A DNA stretch of 55,278 bases from DASZVN01 sp035547055 (GTDB taxonomy: Bacteria > Pseudomonadota > Alphaproteobacteria > Rhizobiales > Methylopilaceae): the NCBI GenBank assembly GCA_035547055.1, contig DASZVN010000013.1:1-55278 (forward strand). Reading direction: 5' to 3'. Under the pieces are notes generated by a model. That model saw only the letters and a program-made list of their open reading frames with translations, had not been told where the DNA came from and searched no databases. A program made the translations under genes and the position numbers. Position 1 is the stretch's first letter. Each line of letters starts with the position of its first letter. Positions 19,162-27,123 of the stretch are shown piece by piece.

Positions 19162-19260
19162 CGGGAGGTTGGCGGTGGACGAGCCACTCGCCAACCGGGT
19201 CAGGTCCGGAAGGAAGCAGCCCCAACGAGCCCGCGCTCGGGTCGTCGTCCGACCTCCCAC
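19162..19260 (+). ncRNA. ffs: Signal recognition particle RNA, small bacterial type (4.5S)
   Basis: The universal domain IV core GTCAGGTCCGGAAGGAAGCA (from about 19200) carries the GGAA tetraloop and the asymmetric AGCAGCC side. Outer pairing is visible between GGGAGGT (19163-19169) and ACCTCCC (19252-19258). Binds Ffh to target nascent membrane proteins. The ends are estimated from this pairing, giving about 99 nt. A weak CATATA -10-like element lies at 19151-19156. The ffs-dnaX-ybaB order is common in bacteria. Confidence 0.93.
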
Positions 19261-19288
19261 CTCGTATACTATTGCGCCTCGATCCGAG

Positions 19289-19384
19289 CTCCGTCATGCC
19301 CGGCCTTGGGCCGGGCATCCACGAGTTCCCAGCACGGCGCGTAAAAAGTCGTGGATGGCCGGGACAGGCCCGGCCATGACGGAG
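19289..19384. repeat. Palindromic intergenic repeat, family B, copy 2
   Basis: CTCCGTCATGCCCGGCCTTG continues GGCCGGGCATCCACGA; the right arm is TCGTGGATGGCCGGG-ACA-GGCCCGGCCATGACGGAG. Each arm forms its own hairpin and the arms pair with each other. It is related to 2313-2410. It ends 11 bases before the dnaX start codon and includes the only plausible ribosome site for it (GGAG 19381-19384). Confidence 0.9.
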
Positions 19385-19395
19385 TGTCGCTCTCG

Positions 19396-21144
19396 ATGGA
19401 CGAGCCCCAGACCCCCGCTCCGCGGGATTCCGGCGCGGCCGCCTACCGGGTGCTGGCGCGGAAATACCGCCCCTGGAGCTTCGACGAGCTGATCGGCCAG
19501 GAGGCGATGGTGAGGACCCTCACCAATGCCTTCTCGTCCGGCCGCATCGCCCAGGCGTGGATGCTGACCGGCGTCCGTGGCGTCGGCAAGACCACGACCG
19601 CCCGCATCCTCGCCCGCGCCCTCAACTACGAGCTCGAGGACGGCTCCGTCGCCGGCCCGACCATCCGGATGCCGCGGCCCGGCCTCCACTGCGCGGCCAT
19701 CATGGAGAGCCGGCACATCGACGTGCTCGAGATGGACGCCGCTTCGCGCACCGGCATCGACGACGTCCGCGAGATCCTCGACGGCGTGCGCTACGCCCCG
19801 GCTTCGGCGCGCTACAAGGTCTACATCATCGACGAAGTCCACATGTTGTCGGACAAGGCCTTCAACGCGTTTCTGAAGACGCTGGAGGAGCCGCCGCCGC
19901 ATGTGAAGTTCGTCTTCGCGACGACCGAGATCCGCAAGGTGCCGGTCACCGTGCTGTCGCGCTGCCAACGCTTCAGCCTGCGCCGGGTCGATGCCGCGAC
20001 GCTGGTCGGCCATCTCGGCGCGATCGCCGCCAAGGAGGGGATCGCCGCCGACGAGGAGGCGCTGGCGCTGGTCGCCCGCGCCGCCGAGGGCTCGGTGCGC
20101 GACGCGCTCTCGATCCTCGACCAGGCCATCGCGCATGGCGGGGGCCGGGTCGAGGCGGCGGCGCTCCGCCAGATGCTCGGCCTGTCCGACCGCGGACGCA
20201 TCGTCGATCTCTTTGCCGCGGTGATGTCGGGGGATGCCGCCGGCGCGCTGTCGACCTTCCGCGACATCTTCGACGACGGTGCCGATGCCGCGGCCGTGCT
20301 GGCGGACCTCGCCGACTACGTCCACTACGTCACCCGCGTGAAGCTGAGCGAGGCGGCGGCGCTGGCCGACCCGTCGGTGACCGAGGTCGAGCGGACGCGC
20401 GCCAAGGAGTTCGCCGCCGGCCTGTCGCACCGCGTGCTGGCCCGGGCGTGGCAGATGCTGCTCAAGGGCGTCGCCGAGGTCCAGGCTGCACCGAAGCCGG
20501 CGCAGGCCGCCGACATGGTGCTGGTGCGCCTCGCCTACGCCGCCGAGCTGCCGACGCCCGACGAAGCGCTGAGGGCGTTGGCGGACGGGCAGGGGCCCTC
20601 GGTGGCGCCATTGCCCGCGCCGGCCCGCGCGGCGGCGCTGGGGGGAGGCGGCTTCGCCTCGGCGGCGCCCGCACCGCGCCCGGCCGCGGCGCCGCGATCC
20701 GAGGCCGCGCCGGCATCGGCGCCGCGCCTCACCCGATTCGAGGAGGTCGTCGCCCTCGCCGATACGCATCGCGACATCGGTCTCAAGACTGCGCTCGAAC
20801 GCGATGTGCACCTCATCGCATTCGAGGACGGCAAGCTCGAGTTCCGTCCCGCCGCCGGGGCCGCCCGCGGCCTTGCCGCCGAGATCCAGCGCAAGCTGAT
20901 GGGCTGGACCGGGCGGCGCTGGTCGGTCGTGGTGTCGAGCGAGGAGGGCGAGGAGACGCTGCGTGCCCGGGCCGAGGCCGAAGCTGCCTCGCGCCGCCGC
21001 GGCGTCGCCGCCCATCCCGACGTGCAGGCGATCCTCGAGCGGTTTCCCGGCGCCGAGATCGTCGACGTGCGCGTGCCGGCGACGGCCGAGGCTGCCGCGC
21101 CTGCCCCCGAAGACCCCGAAGAGGAGAGCGACGCCGATGCCTGA
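19396..21144 (+). CDS. dnaX: DNA polymerase III subunit gamma/tau
   Basis: Clamp-loader ATPase, 582 residues. YRVLARKYRPWSFDELIGQE opens the AAA+ domain; Walker A is GVRGVGKTTTAR (Lys65), Walker B IIDEVHMLS, and sensor/Arg finger region FATTEIRKVPVTVLSRCQRF. Domain III and a tau C-terminus follow after a Pro/Ala linker. The four-Cys zinc module found between Walker A and B in most DnaX proteins is reduced here to one Cys (GLHCAAIMESRH), a state I associate with Hyphomicrobiales. No A-rich slippery site for a gamma frameshift was seen. Overlaps ybaB by 8 bases. Confidence 0.97.
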   Translation: MDEPQTPAPRDSGAAAYRVLARKYRPWSFDELIGQEAMVRTLTNAFSSGRIAQAWMLTGVRGVGKTTTARILARALNYELEDGSVAGPTIRMPRPGLHCAAIMESRHIDVLEMDAASRTGIDDVREILDGVRYAPASARYKVYIIDEVHMLSDKAFNAFLKTLEEPPPHVKFVFATTEIRKVPVTVLSRCQRFSLRRVDAATLVGHLGAIAAKEGIAADEEALALVARAAEGSVRDALSILDQAIAHGGGRVEAAALRQMLGLSDRGRIVDLFAAVMSGDAAGALSTFRDIFDDGADAAAVLADLADYVHYVTRVKLSEAAALADPSVTEVERTRAKEFAAGLSHRVLARAWQMLLKGVAEVQAAPKPAQAADMVLVRLAYAAELPTPDEALRALADGQGPSVAPLPAPARAAALGGGGFASAAPAPRPAAAPRSEAAPASAPRLTRFEEVVALADTHRDIGLKTALERDVHLIAFEDGKLEFRPAAGAARGLAAEIQRKLMGWTGRRWSVVVSSEEGEETLRARAEAEAASRRRGVAAHPDVQAILERFPGAEIVDVRVPATAEAAAPAPEDPEEESDADA

Positions 21145-21457
21145 TTTCATGGGCATGATGAAGAAGGCCCAGGAGATGCAGGCCAAGATGGCCGAGATCC
21201 AGGCCCAACTGGAAGCCGCCATGGTGGAAGGCACCGCGGGGGGCGGCGTCGTCACCGTCCGCCTCAACGGCAAGGGCGAGATGATCCATGCCGAGATCGA
21301 CCCGTCGCTGCTGAAGGCCGAGGAGAAGGAGATCGTGCAGGATCTCCTGGTCGCCGCGCATGCCGAGGCGCGCAAGAAGGTCGAGGCGCTCGCGGCCGAC
21401 AAGATGAAGGAGGTCACCGCCGGCCTCCCGCTGCCGCCGGGGCTCAAGCTGTTCTGA
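21137..21457 (+). CDS. ybaB: YbaB/EbfC family nucleoid-associated protein
   Basis: A 106-residue DNA-binding dimer. MPDFMGMMKKAQEMQAKMAE followed by IQAQLEAAMVEGTAGGGVV is the family N-terminal coiled helix plus strand, and it ends in the usual GLPLPPGLKLF. It begins within the last codons of dnaX (8-base overlap). Its usual partner recR is found 1.5 kb downstream, not adjacent. Confidence 0.96.
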   Translation: MPDFMGMMKKAQEMQAKMAEIQAQLEAAMVEGTAGGGVVTVRLNGKGEMIHAEIDPSLLKAEEKEIVQDLLVAAHAEARKKVEALAADKMKEVTAGLPLPPGLKLF

Positions 21458-21582
21458 CGGGAGCCCGGGGGGAGGCCGCCGAGGCATCCCCGTCGTCCGG
21501 TCACTCCAGGCATCGCAGTCGTCCCGGGCGGCCTTGTCGCCGCGCTGGTCGCATCGGTTTACCCGCGGCGCGGCGGGTTGAT

Positions 21583-21611
21583 TTGACAATTTTCGCTTGC
21601 TGATTGGTAAT
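21583..21611 (+). promoter_or_regulatory. Probable sigma70 promoter for the YidB-like gene
   Basis: A perfect -35 TTGACA (21583-21588) is followed by a 17-base AT-rich spacer and GGTAAT (21606-21611). It lies 50 bases before the YidB-like start, in an otherwise GC-rich gap. This indicates that the small-gene cluster is transcribed independently of dnaX-ybaB. Confidence 0.5.
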
Positions 21612-21660
21612 GTCGGCCGGGCGATGGAAGGTCCGGGCGTCCGTAGACAGGAGGCGCATC

Positions 21661-22020
21661 ATGGGGCTGTTGGATTCGCTCAAGGGTTCGTTCGGCGGCA
21701 TTCTGGGCGAGGCCGAGGCGGCCGCCCTGCCGACGATCCTGGCACAGGTCTTTCCCAACGGGCTGCAAGGCCTGCTCGACCGGCTGCAGCAATCGGGGCT
21801 CGGCGCCCAGGTGAGCTCGTGGGTCGGCAACGGTCCCAACCAGCCGATCACGGTCGACGAGCTGCGCAGGGTATTGAGCGACCAGCACGTCCAGCAGATC
21901 GCGCAGTCGCTCGGCATCCCGGCCGACAAGGTCCTCGAAATTCTGTCGGCCCACCTTTCGGCGGCGGTCGACCGCCAGAGTCCCAACGGCGTCCTTCAGG
22001 AGCCGGCCTCGTCCTCGTAG
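21661..22020 (+). CDS. YidB family protein (DUF937)
   Basis: A 119-residue protein: MGLLDSLKGSFGGILGEAEA, then AQVFPNGLQGLLDRLQQSGL, then VSSWVGNGPNQPITVDELRR and a C-terminal LGIPADKVLEILSAHLSAAVD. This matches YidB/DUF937 proteins (GLxGLLxQFxxxGLGxxVxSWVGxGxNxPIS). Function unknown; not secreted by sequence. AGGAGG lies 8 bases before the ATG. First of three small genes placed between ybaB and recR. Confidence 0.9.
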   Translation: MGLLDSLKGSFGGILGEAEAAALPTILAQVFPNGLQGLLDRLQQSGLGAQVSSWVGNGPNQPITVDELRRVLSDQHVQQIAQSLGIPADKVLEILSAHLSAAVDRQSPNGVLQEPASSS

Positions 22021-22027
22021 GAGTTCG

Positions 22028-22522
22028 ATGATGATCCGTTCGATCTACGGTCTCGGCGCCGCCGCGCTGGTCGGCGGCGCGCTGTCTTTCCTCGCGCTGC
22101 AGCCGGCCGCGGCCGTCACCATGACCGAGTGCAGCCAGATGTACAGGGCCGCCCAGAAGGACGGCTCGCTGAACGGGATGAAGTGGAACGACTTCCGCAA
22201 GGCGAAGTGCGGTTCCAGCGCATCCGCGGCGCCCGCCGCCGCGCCGGCCGCGGCGCCGGCCCCGACCAAGACCAAAACCAACGCGATGACGCCGGCCAGG
22301 CCGGCCTCGCACGCGACGACCGCGGCGCCGGCCAACGCCGTGTTCCCGAGCGCGGTGTCATCCAAGTATTCCAAGGAATCCGCCGGCAAGGCCCGGATGC
22401 ACACCTGCCTCGATCAGTACAATGCCAACAAGGCGAGCGGCGGCGCCGGCAATGGCGGCCTCAAATGGATCCAGAAGGGCGGCGGCTACTACAGCGTGTG
22501 CAACACGCGCCTGAAGGGCTGA
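22028..22522 (+). CDS. Exported small protein with two cysteine motifs (PsiF-repeat-like)
   Basis: 164 residues. A clear signal peptide (IYGLGAAALVGGALSFLAL, cleavage after AAA near residue 29) leads to ECSQMYRAAQKDGSLNGMKW and NDFRKAKC. An Ala/Pro/Thr/Lys-rich linker follows, then a second domain with MHTCLDQYNANKASGG, GLKWIQKGGGYYSVCNTRL. Both halves share the plan C..(M/Q)Y.A.K..G..NG.(M/L)KW......C, so this looks like a duplicated small disulfide module, similar to PsiF-type repeats. Periplasmic. Function unknown. It starts 8 bases after the YidB-like stop. Confidence 0.75.
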   Translation: MMIRSIYGLGAAALVGGALSFLALQPAAAVTMTECSQMYRAAQKDGSLNGMKWNDFRKAKCGSSASAAPAAAPAAAPAPTKTKTNAMTPARPASHATTAAPANAVFPSAVSSKYSKESAGKARMHTCLDQYNANKASGGAGNGGLKWIQKGGGYYSVCNTRLKG

Positions 22523-22583
22523 TCGACACCTCTGTGGTGGCGGGCGCCGGCCGGCCGGGCGGCGCCGTTTGATGGAGGGCATC

Positions 22584-22904
22584 ATGGCGGAAGACTGGGC
22601 TGCCGACGTCAAGAAATATGCGCCGAACGCCGACGACAAGGCGATCGCCGGCATCGTGCGCTACTGCGGCATCGCGCTGCAAAAGCGCGACTCTTCTTTG
22701 GTAGCCCTGTCGGACAAGGCCGAGGTGGGCCGGGTCCGTGACCATTTCCTGAAGAAGAAGCTTGGGCTGAGCCAGTCTGACGCCGAGCTGGACACGGCGA
22801 TCATGGCGGTCGGCGACAAGATGAAGGGCGACCGCACCAAGAATCGCGTGACGGTCTACTACCTTCTGGCCTTGCATTTCGGCAAGCTCGGCACGCTCGC
22901 CTGA
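22584..22904 (+). CDS. DUF2853 family protein
   Basis: A 106-residue soluble helical protein opening MAEDWAADVKKYAPNADDKA, with IVRYCGIALQKRDSSLVALS in the middle and a C-terminal MKGDRTKNRVTVYYLLALHF. This pattern is that of DUF2853, whose role is unknown. GGAGGG four bases before ATG 22584 makes this the preferred start over ATG at 22569. Confidence 0.85.
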   Translation: MAEDWAADVKKYAPNADDKAIAGIVRYCGIALQKRDSSLVALSDKAEVGRVRDHFLKKKLGLSQSDAELDTAIMAVGDKMKGDRTKNRVTVYYLLALHFGKLGTLA

Positions 22905-22984
22905 CCTTCGGCGGCGGGCCGGCCGCGGCTTGACGGCCTCTTCCCTCATCCCGCAAGGGTGGGGGCAGAGGAGAGAATTGGTTC

Positions 22985-23590
22985 ATGCCCCGCGCCGTCG
23001 CCGGCCCCGAGATCGAGCGCCTGATCCAGATCCTGGCGCGCCTGCCGGGGCTCGGGCCGCGGTCGGCGCGCCGCGCCGCCCTCCACCTCATCCGCCGCAA
23101 GGAAGCGCTGCTCGGCCCGCTGGCCGACGCGATGGCCGACGTCCATCGCCGCGTCGTCGTCTGCTCGGTCTGCGGCAACGTCGATACCGCCGACCCCTGC
23201 ACCATCTGCCGCGATCCCGGCCGCGATCCCTCGATGCTGGTGGTGGTGGAGGACGTGGCCGACCTCTGGGCGCTCGAGCGCGCCGGCGCGCTTCGCGCGC
23301 GCTACCACGTCGTCGGCGGCACGCTGTCGGCGCTCGACGGCCGCGGGCCCGAGGAGCTGAACCTCGCGAGCCTCGCCACCCGCGCGACCGATCCGGCCGT
23401 GAACGAGGTGATCCTGGCGCTGAACGCGACCGTCGAAGGCCAGACCACCGCGCACTACGTCACCGATCTCCTGCAGCCGACCGGGGTCAAGATCACCCGC
23501 CTCGCCTCCGGCGTGCCCGTCGGCGGCGAGCTCGACTATCTCGACGAGGGCACCCTCGGCGCCGCCATCCGCAGCCGCACCCCGTTCTGA
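22985..23590 (+). CDS. recR: Recombination mediator protein RecR
   Basis: Works with RecF/RecO to load RecA at gaps. The 201 residues contain the HhH motif ARLPGLGPRSARRAALHLI, the zinc finger with Cys60, Cys63, Cys72 and Cys75 (VCSVCGNVDTADPCTICRD), and the Toprim domain from about 84 (MLVVVEDVADLWALERAG through the TVEGQTTAHYV segment). GGAGAG precedes the ATG by about 9 bases. Confidence 0.97.
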   Translation: MPRAVAGPEIERLIQILARLPGLGPRSARRAALHLIRRKEALLGPLADAMADVHRRVVVCSVCGNVDTADPCTICRDPGRDPSMLVVVEDVADLWALERAGALRARYHVVGGTLSALDGRGPEELNLASLATRATDPAVNEVILALNATVEGQTTAHYVTDLLQPTGVKITRLASGVPVGGELDYLDEGTLGAAIRSRTPF

Positions 23591-23670
23591 GCAGGGCAGG
23601 GAGCGGCCGGAACATCGGCAGCAGCCTTGCCGTTTAAGGGCAGCGGCACGCGGCCGCGGCGGAGGATGGC

Positions 23671-24066
23671 ATGGCGATCTGGCGGGCGACGCTGCTGTCG
23701 GCCGGCGCGCTGCTGGCGATGGGCGTCATCACCTCGGCCTACGCGGTCGACACCAAGGCCCATGTCGAGACCAACACCACCCGCGGCTACCGCGCCAATC
23801 CCGAACCGCTGAGCGATGCGGACCGGACTTTCATCAAGAACGCGGTCGACAAGGCGGCCAAGCCGGCCGCCAAGGTCGCCAATTCCACGACGACCTTCAC
23901 CCCGGGTGCCCATGTCGACCAAACCGTGAAGCTTTACCAGCTTCCCGCGGCGGCGGTGGAGCGGGTGCCGTCCTATCACCTCTACGAATATTTCCGCACC
24001 GCCAAAGGCGAGATCGTCATCGTCAATCCCGACACCCGCGTCGTCGTCCAGACGATCGGCGGCTAA
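23671..24066 (+). CDS. DUF1236 family exported protein
   Basis: 131 residues with an N-terminal signal peptide (WRATLLSAGALLAMGVITSA then YAVD). The C-terminal third, LPAAAVERVPSYHLYEYFRT followed by AKGEIVIVNPDTRVVVQTIGG, is the DUF1236 domain, typically a short beta-rich repeat ending in RxVVxxI. Common in Hyphomicrobiales; function unknown; expected in the periplasm. Only 80 bases separate it from recR. Confidence 0.85.
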   Translation: MAIWRATLLSAGALLAMGVITSAYAVDTKAHVETNTTRGYRANPEPLSDADRTFIKNAVDKAAKPAAKVANSTTTFTPGAHVDQTVKLYQLPAAAVERVPSYHLYEYFRTAKGEIVIVNPDTRVVVQTIGG

Positions 24067-24126
24067 GCTGTCAGCTTCCTTCGATTATCATGTCATTTCA
24101 ATGGCTTACTTGAAGATCGCGCATCC

Positions 24127-24155
24127 TTGACACCCTCCGGGCCCACCACTATGGT
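24127..24155 (+). promoter_or_regulatory. Sigma70 promoter of the ATP synthase F0 operon
   Basis: TTGACA (24127-24132), exactly 17 bases, then TATGGT (24150-24155). It sits in the less GC-rich 196-base gap before atpI. This is the best sigma70 match I found in the window, and its position about 100 bases before the GTG of atpI suits the operon promoter. Confidence 0.6.
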
Positions 24156-24262
24156 GCGCGCCGTTCGCAGCGGCGGGAGCGGCCACGGCAGGAATCTGCG
24201 TGGGTGCCGACGGTCGCGGCGACCAGTCTATTCGTCGTTCGCACCGTCACTGGTGATCTTGC

Positions 24263-24631
24263 GTGGCCCCTGAGGACGAACCGTCGCCCAGCGGCAGCGC
24301 CGGACCGGGATCCCCGGATCCCGATTTCGACCGTCGCCTCGCGGCCTTTCGCACGCAGATCGAGCGCGCGGAAAGGGGCGAAAAGCAGGCGGGCGGAAGC
24401 CGTGGCGAGCGGGCGTCTCCGGCCTCCCTTGTGGGCGCCCTCAGGCTGTCGAGCGAGTTCATCGCCGGCATCCTCGGCGGCGCCGGGCTGGGGTGGCTGT
24501 GCGATCATTTCCTCGGCACCTCGCCGTGGGGGCTGATCGTGCTGTTGCTGCTCGGCTTCGTCGCAGGCGTCTACAACGTCATGCGCGACTCCGGGTTCCT
24601 GGACGCCGGCGGTTCGCCGCCGGCGGGGTGA
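24263..24631 (+). CDS. atpI: ATP synthase protein I
   Basis: Assembly factor that helps form the c-ring. The 122 residues have a hydrophilic N-terminal half (PDPDFDRRLAAFRTQIERAE) and two membrane segments, SSEFIAGILGGAGLGWLCDH and GLIVLLLLGFVAGVYNVMR, as in AtpI/Ncd1 proteins. The start codon is GTG at 24263 with a weak ribosome site. First gene of the F0 operon. Confidence 0.9.
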   Translation: MAPEDEPSPSGSAGPGSPDPDFDRRLAAFRTQIERAERGEKQAGGSRGERASPASLVGALRLSSEFIAGILGGAGLGWLCDHFLGTSPWGLIVLLLLGFVAGVYNVMRDSGFLDAGGSPPAG

Positions 24632-24682
24632 GGGAGCGACCGGCGCGGCCGGCGCTCGTGGGGTGCGGAGCCGAGAGGGACG

Positions 24683-25435
24683 ATGGTCCACGCCGATCCG
24701 ATCAGCCAGTTCGACATCGTCGGGATCAGCGGCCCGCTGTTCCGCGTCGGCGGGGCGCCGGTGGCGTTCACCAACTCGGCGCTGCTGATGGCGATCATCG
24801 TCGGGCTGATCGTCGCCTTCATGCTGGTGGCCACCCGCGGCTCGATGGTGCCGGGGCGGCTCCAATCGGCGGCGGAGCTGTTCTACGAGTTCACCGCGCA
24901 GACGGTACGCGAATCGGCCGGCAACGAAGGGATGCGCTTCTTCCCCTTCGTGTTCACGGTCTTCATCTTCGTCCTGTGCTCGAACGTGCTCGGCATCATC
25001 CCGGGCAGCTTCACCGTTACCGGGCAGATCGTCATCACCGCCGCGCTTGCCGGCTTCATCATCCTGATGGTGGTGTTCTACGGCTTCTACAAGCACGGCC
25101 TCGGCTGGCTGCGCCTGTTCGTGCCGCCCGACGTGCCGGGCTGGCTGCTTCCGATGCTGGTATTCGTCGAGGTGGTCTCGTTCTGGACCCGGCCGATCAG
25201 CCTCTCCGTCCGTCTCTTCGCCAACATGCTCGGCGGCCACATGGCCATGAGCATCTTCGCCTATTTCGTTGCGGCGCTGCTGTTCGGCGGGGTCTGGGCG
25301 GTGATCTCACCGTTCCCGCTCCTCCTCGTGGTGGCGCTGGTGGCGCTGGAGCTGCTGGTGGCGGTGCTCCAGGCCTACGTCTTCGCCATCCTGACCGCAC
25401 TCTACCTCAACGACGCCCTTCACCCCCACCACTAG
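24683..25435 (+). CDS. atpB: F0F1 ATP synthase subunit a
   Basis: Proton-channel stator subunit, 250 residues with five to six membrane segments. The essential Arg is in TRPISLSVRLFANMLGGH. GLIVAFMLVATR and the Asn in FVLCSNVLGIIPG are family-typical. Located between atpI and atpE as in other alphaproteobacteria; the F1 genes (atpHAGDC) are not in this window. Confidence 0.97.
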   Translation: MVHADPISQFDIVGISGPLFRVGGAPVAFTNSALLMAIIVGLIVAFMLVATRGSMVPGRLQSAAELFYEFTAQTVRESAGNEGMRFFPFVFTVFIFVLCSNVLGIIPGSFTVTGQIVITAALAGFIILMVVFYGFYKHGLGWLRLFVPPDVPGWLLPMLVFVEVVSFWTRPISLSVRLFANMLGGHMAMSIFAYFVAALLFGGVWAVISPFPLLLVVALVALELLVAVLQAYVFAILTALYLNDALHPHH

Positions 25436-25489
25436 CTCACCCCAATCCGGCCATGCCGGCCGCCTGAACGAACCTGGGAGTTTCGATCG

Positions 25490-25720
25490 ATGGACGCGAC
25501 TGCTGCAGCTTATATCGGCGCGGGCCTGGCCTGCATGGGCATGGGCGGAGCGGGCGCCGGCCTGGGCGTGCTGTTCGGCCAGTTCCTGCATGGGGCGCTG
25601 CGCAATCCGTCGGCGGCCGCTGGCCAGCGCGCGACGCTGCTGCTCGGCTTCGCGCTGACCGAGGCGCTCGGCATCTTCTCGCTCCTGATCGCGCTGCTGC
25701 TGCTGTTCGTTCTGAAGTGA
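25490..25720 (+). CDS. atpE: F0F1 ATP synthase subunit c
   Basis: The 76-residue c-ring hairpin. The first helix has the glycine-rich GAGLACMGMGGAGAGLGVLF, the loop is ALRNPSA (Arg38-Asn39-Pro40), and the ion-binding carboxylate is Glu58 in GFALTEALGIF in the second helix. The glutamate in place of the aspartate of Escherichia is normal for alphaproteobacteria. A GC-rich inverted repeat follows in the 73-base gap before the b' gene and may help raise atpE mRNA stability. Confidence 0.98.
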   Translation: MDATAAAYIGAGLACMGMGGAGAGLGVLFGQFLHGALRNPSAAAGQRATLLLGFALTEALGIFSLLIALLLLFVLK

Positions 25721-25793
25721 GGCTCGTCCGCCCGGCCGGGCCGCGCGGCGCTGCGCGCACCCGGCCGCCGGCCGTCCGGAGACCGATCTGACC

Positions 25794-26345
25794 ATGGCGA
25801 CCTCCACCACCGCCACGACCGAAGTGCCCGCGGGCGGCGGCGGAACGAAGTTCCCGCCGTTCGAATCGCACTATTTCGCCGGCCAGCTCATCTGGCTCGT
25901 GATCTTCTTCGGCGGGCTCTATCTGTTCCTGTCGCGCTGGGCGCTGCCCCGGCTCGGCGGGACCATCCAGGCCCGCCACGACCGCATCGCCGGCGATGTC
26001 GCCGCCGCCGCGGCGATGAAGAAGCAGGCCGACGACGCCGAGAAGGCCTACCAGGACGCGCTCGCCGCAGCCCGGCGGGACGCGCAGGGCATCGCCGGCG
26101 AGGTCCGCGCCCGGCTGGCCGCCGAGGCCGACGAGACCCGGAAGAAGCTCGAGGGCGAGCTCGGCGAGAAGCTTGCCGCTGCCGAGGCGACCATCGCCGC
26201 GACCAAAGCCGAGGCGATGTCCCACGTCGAGGCGATCGCGACCGACACCGCGGGAGCGATCGTCGAGCGCCTGCTCGGCAAGGGCGCTCTCCAAGGCGAC
26301 ATCGGCGGTGCCGTCAAGACGGCGCTGGCGGGCGAGGGGGCGTGA
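25794..26345 (+). CDS. atpF2: F0F1 ATP synthase subunit b' (peripheral stalk)
   Basis: 183 residues. A short soluble N-terminus precedes one membrane helix (LIWLVIFFGGLYLFLSRWAL) and a long charged coiled coil rich in Ala, Glu and Lys. Position directly after atpE, the FPPFESHYFAGQLIWL start and the ALPRLGGTIQARHDRIAGD junction identify the b' branch rather than b. Its TGA overlaps the atpF ATG. Confidence 0.95.
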   Translation: MATSTTATTEVPAGGGGTKFPPFESHYFAGQLIWLVIFFGGLYLFLSRWALPRLGGTIQARHDRIAGDVAAAAAMKKQADDAEKAYQDALAAARRDAQGIAGEVRARLAAEADETRKKLEGELGEKLAAAEATIAATKAEAMSHVEAIATDTAGAIVERLLGKGALQGDIGGAVKTALAGEGA

Positions 26346-26839
26346 TGGAGCTGCTTCAGGAACCGGAGTTCTGGTACGGCGTCGGCTTCGTCCTGTTCGT
26401 CGCCCTCGCGCTCTACCTCGGCACCATCAAGACGGTGGCGAAGGGACTCGACGAGCGCGGCAGGAAGATCGCGGCCGACCTCGCCGAAGCGAGCCGGCTG
26501 CGCCAGGAGGCCGAGGCCATCGTCGCCGAATACGAGAAGAAGCGGAGCCGCGCCGAGGCGGAGGCCGCCGAGATCGTCGCCACCGCCAAGGCCGAGGCCG
26601 AGCGCGCCGCCGAGGAAGCCCGCGCCCGGGTCGCCGATTTCGTCGAGCGCCGCACCCAGGCCGCCGAGACCAAGATCGCCCAGGCCGAGAGCCAGGCGAT
26701 CGCCGAGGTCCGCGGCGCTGCCGCCGACACCGCGATCAAGGCCGCGACGGCGATCCTGCATCAGGCCGCCCGCCAGGGCGAGGTCGCCGAGCGCCTGATC
26801 GCCGGCGGCATCGACGAAGTCCGCAGCAAGCTGCACTGA
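26345..26839 (+). CDS. atpF: F0F1 ATP synthase subunit b (peripheral stalk)
   Basis: 164 residues: an N-terminal membrane helix (EFWYGVGFVLFVALALYLGT) and a coiled-coil stalk, forming the b/b' heterodimer with the preceding gene product. ATG 26345 overlaps the b' stop; GTG 26342 is an in-frame alternative one codon earlier. Last gene of the F0 operon; a palindromic repeat region follows. Confidence 0.96.
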   Translation: MELLQEPEFWYGVGFVLFVALALYLGTIKTVAKGLDERGRKIAADLAEASRLRQEAEAIVAEYEKKRSRAEAEAAEIVATAKAEAERAAEEARARVADFVERRTQAAETKIAQAESQAIAEVRGAAADTAIKAATAILHQAARQGEVAERLIAGGIDEVRSKLH

Positions 26840-26921
26840 ACGGCGGCATTCCGAGGAATTTGCGCTCGCCTGTCATTCCGGAGGCGGCGCATCCGCCGTC
26901 ATTTGCCCTTGCGGAGATCGC

Positions 26922-27000
26922 CGTAGGGTGGGCATCGGCATCGCCGATGCCTACGTGTAAGCTCACCGCGGGCGTCCGGGTGCGGATGCCCGCCCTACAG
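26922..27000. repeat. Palindromic intergenic repeat, family D, copy 2
   Basis: CCGTAGGGTGGGCATCGGCA then TCGCCGATGCC forms the first hairpin; after a spacer, GGGCGTCCGGGTGCGGATGCCC closes with CGCCCTACAG. The ends GTAGGGTGGGC and GCCCGCCCTAC pair with each other. A smaller CGGAGGCGGCGCATCCGCCG hairpin lies just upstream (26879-26898). The rest of 26840-27123 shows no gene. Confidence 0.8.
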
Positions 27001-27123
27001 GTCTGGCTTTCTAGTCCAGGTGCGACAGAGCGCTGCGGGGGCGGCAGGCTCATCGTGTTGCCGGGCCGCATCGTTTCGGCTAAGTCCGGCTTTGCGCTCA
27101 GTGCTGCGATTCCGGGGACGAGT

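Noticed and set aside
19396..21144. Programmed frameshift in dnaX producing a separate gamma subunit
   Set aside because: No A-rich slippery sequence with downstream stop was found.
22536..22570. GC-rich inverted repeat before the DUF2853 gene as a terminator
   Set aside because: GGCGCC-type self-complementarity is common at this GC level and the following TTT is too short to be convincing.
26879..26898. CGGAGGCGGCGCATCCGCCG as an atp operon terminator
   Set aside because: Short imperfect stem, no T-run; likely part of the neighbouring repeat cluster.
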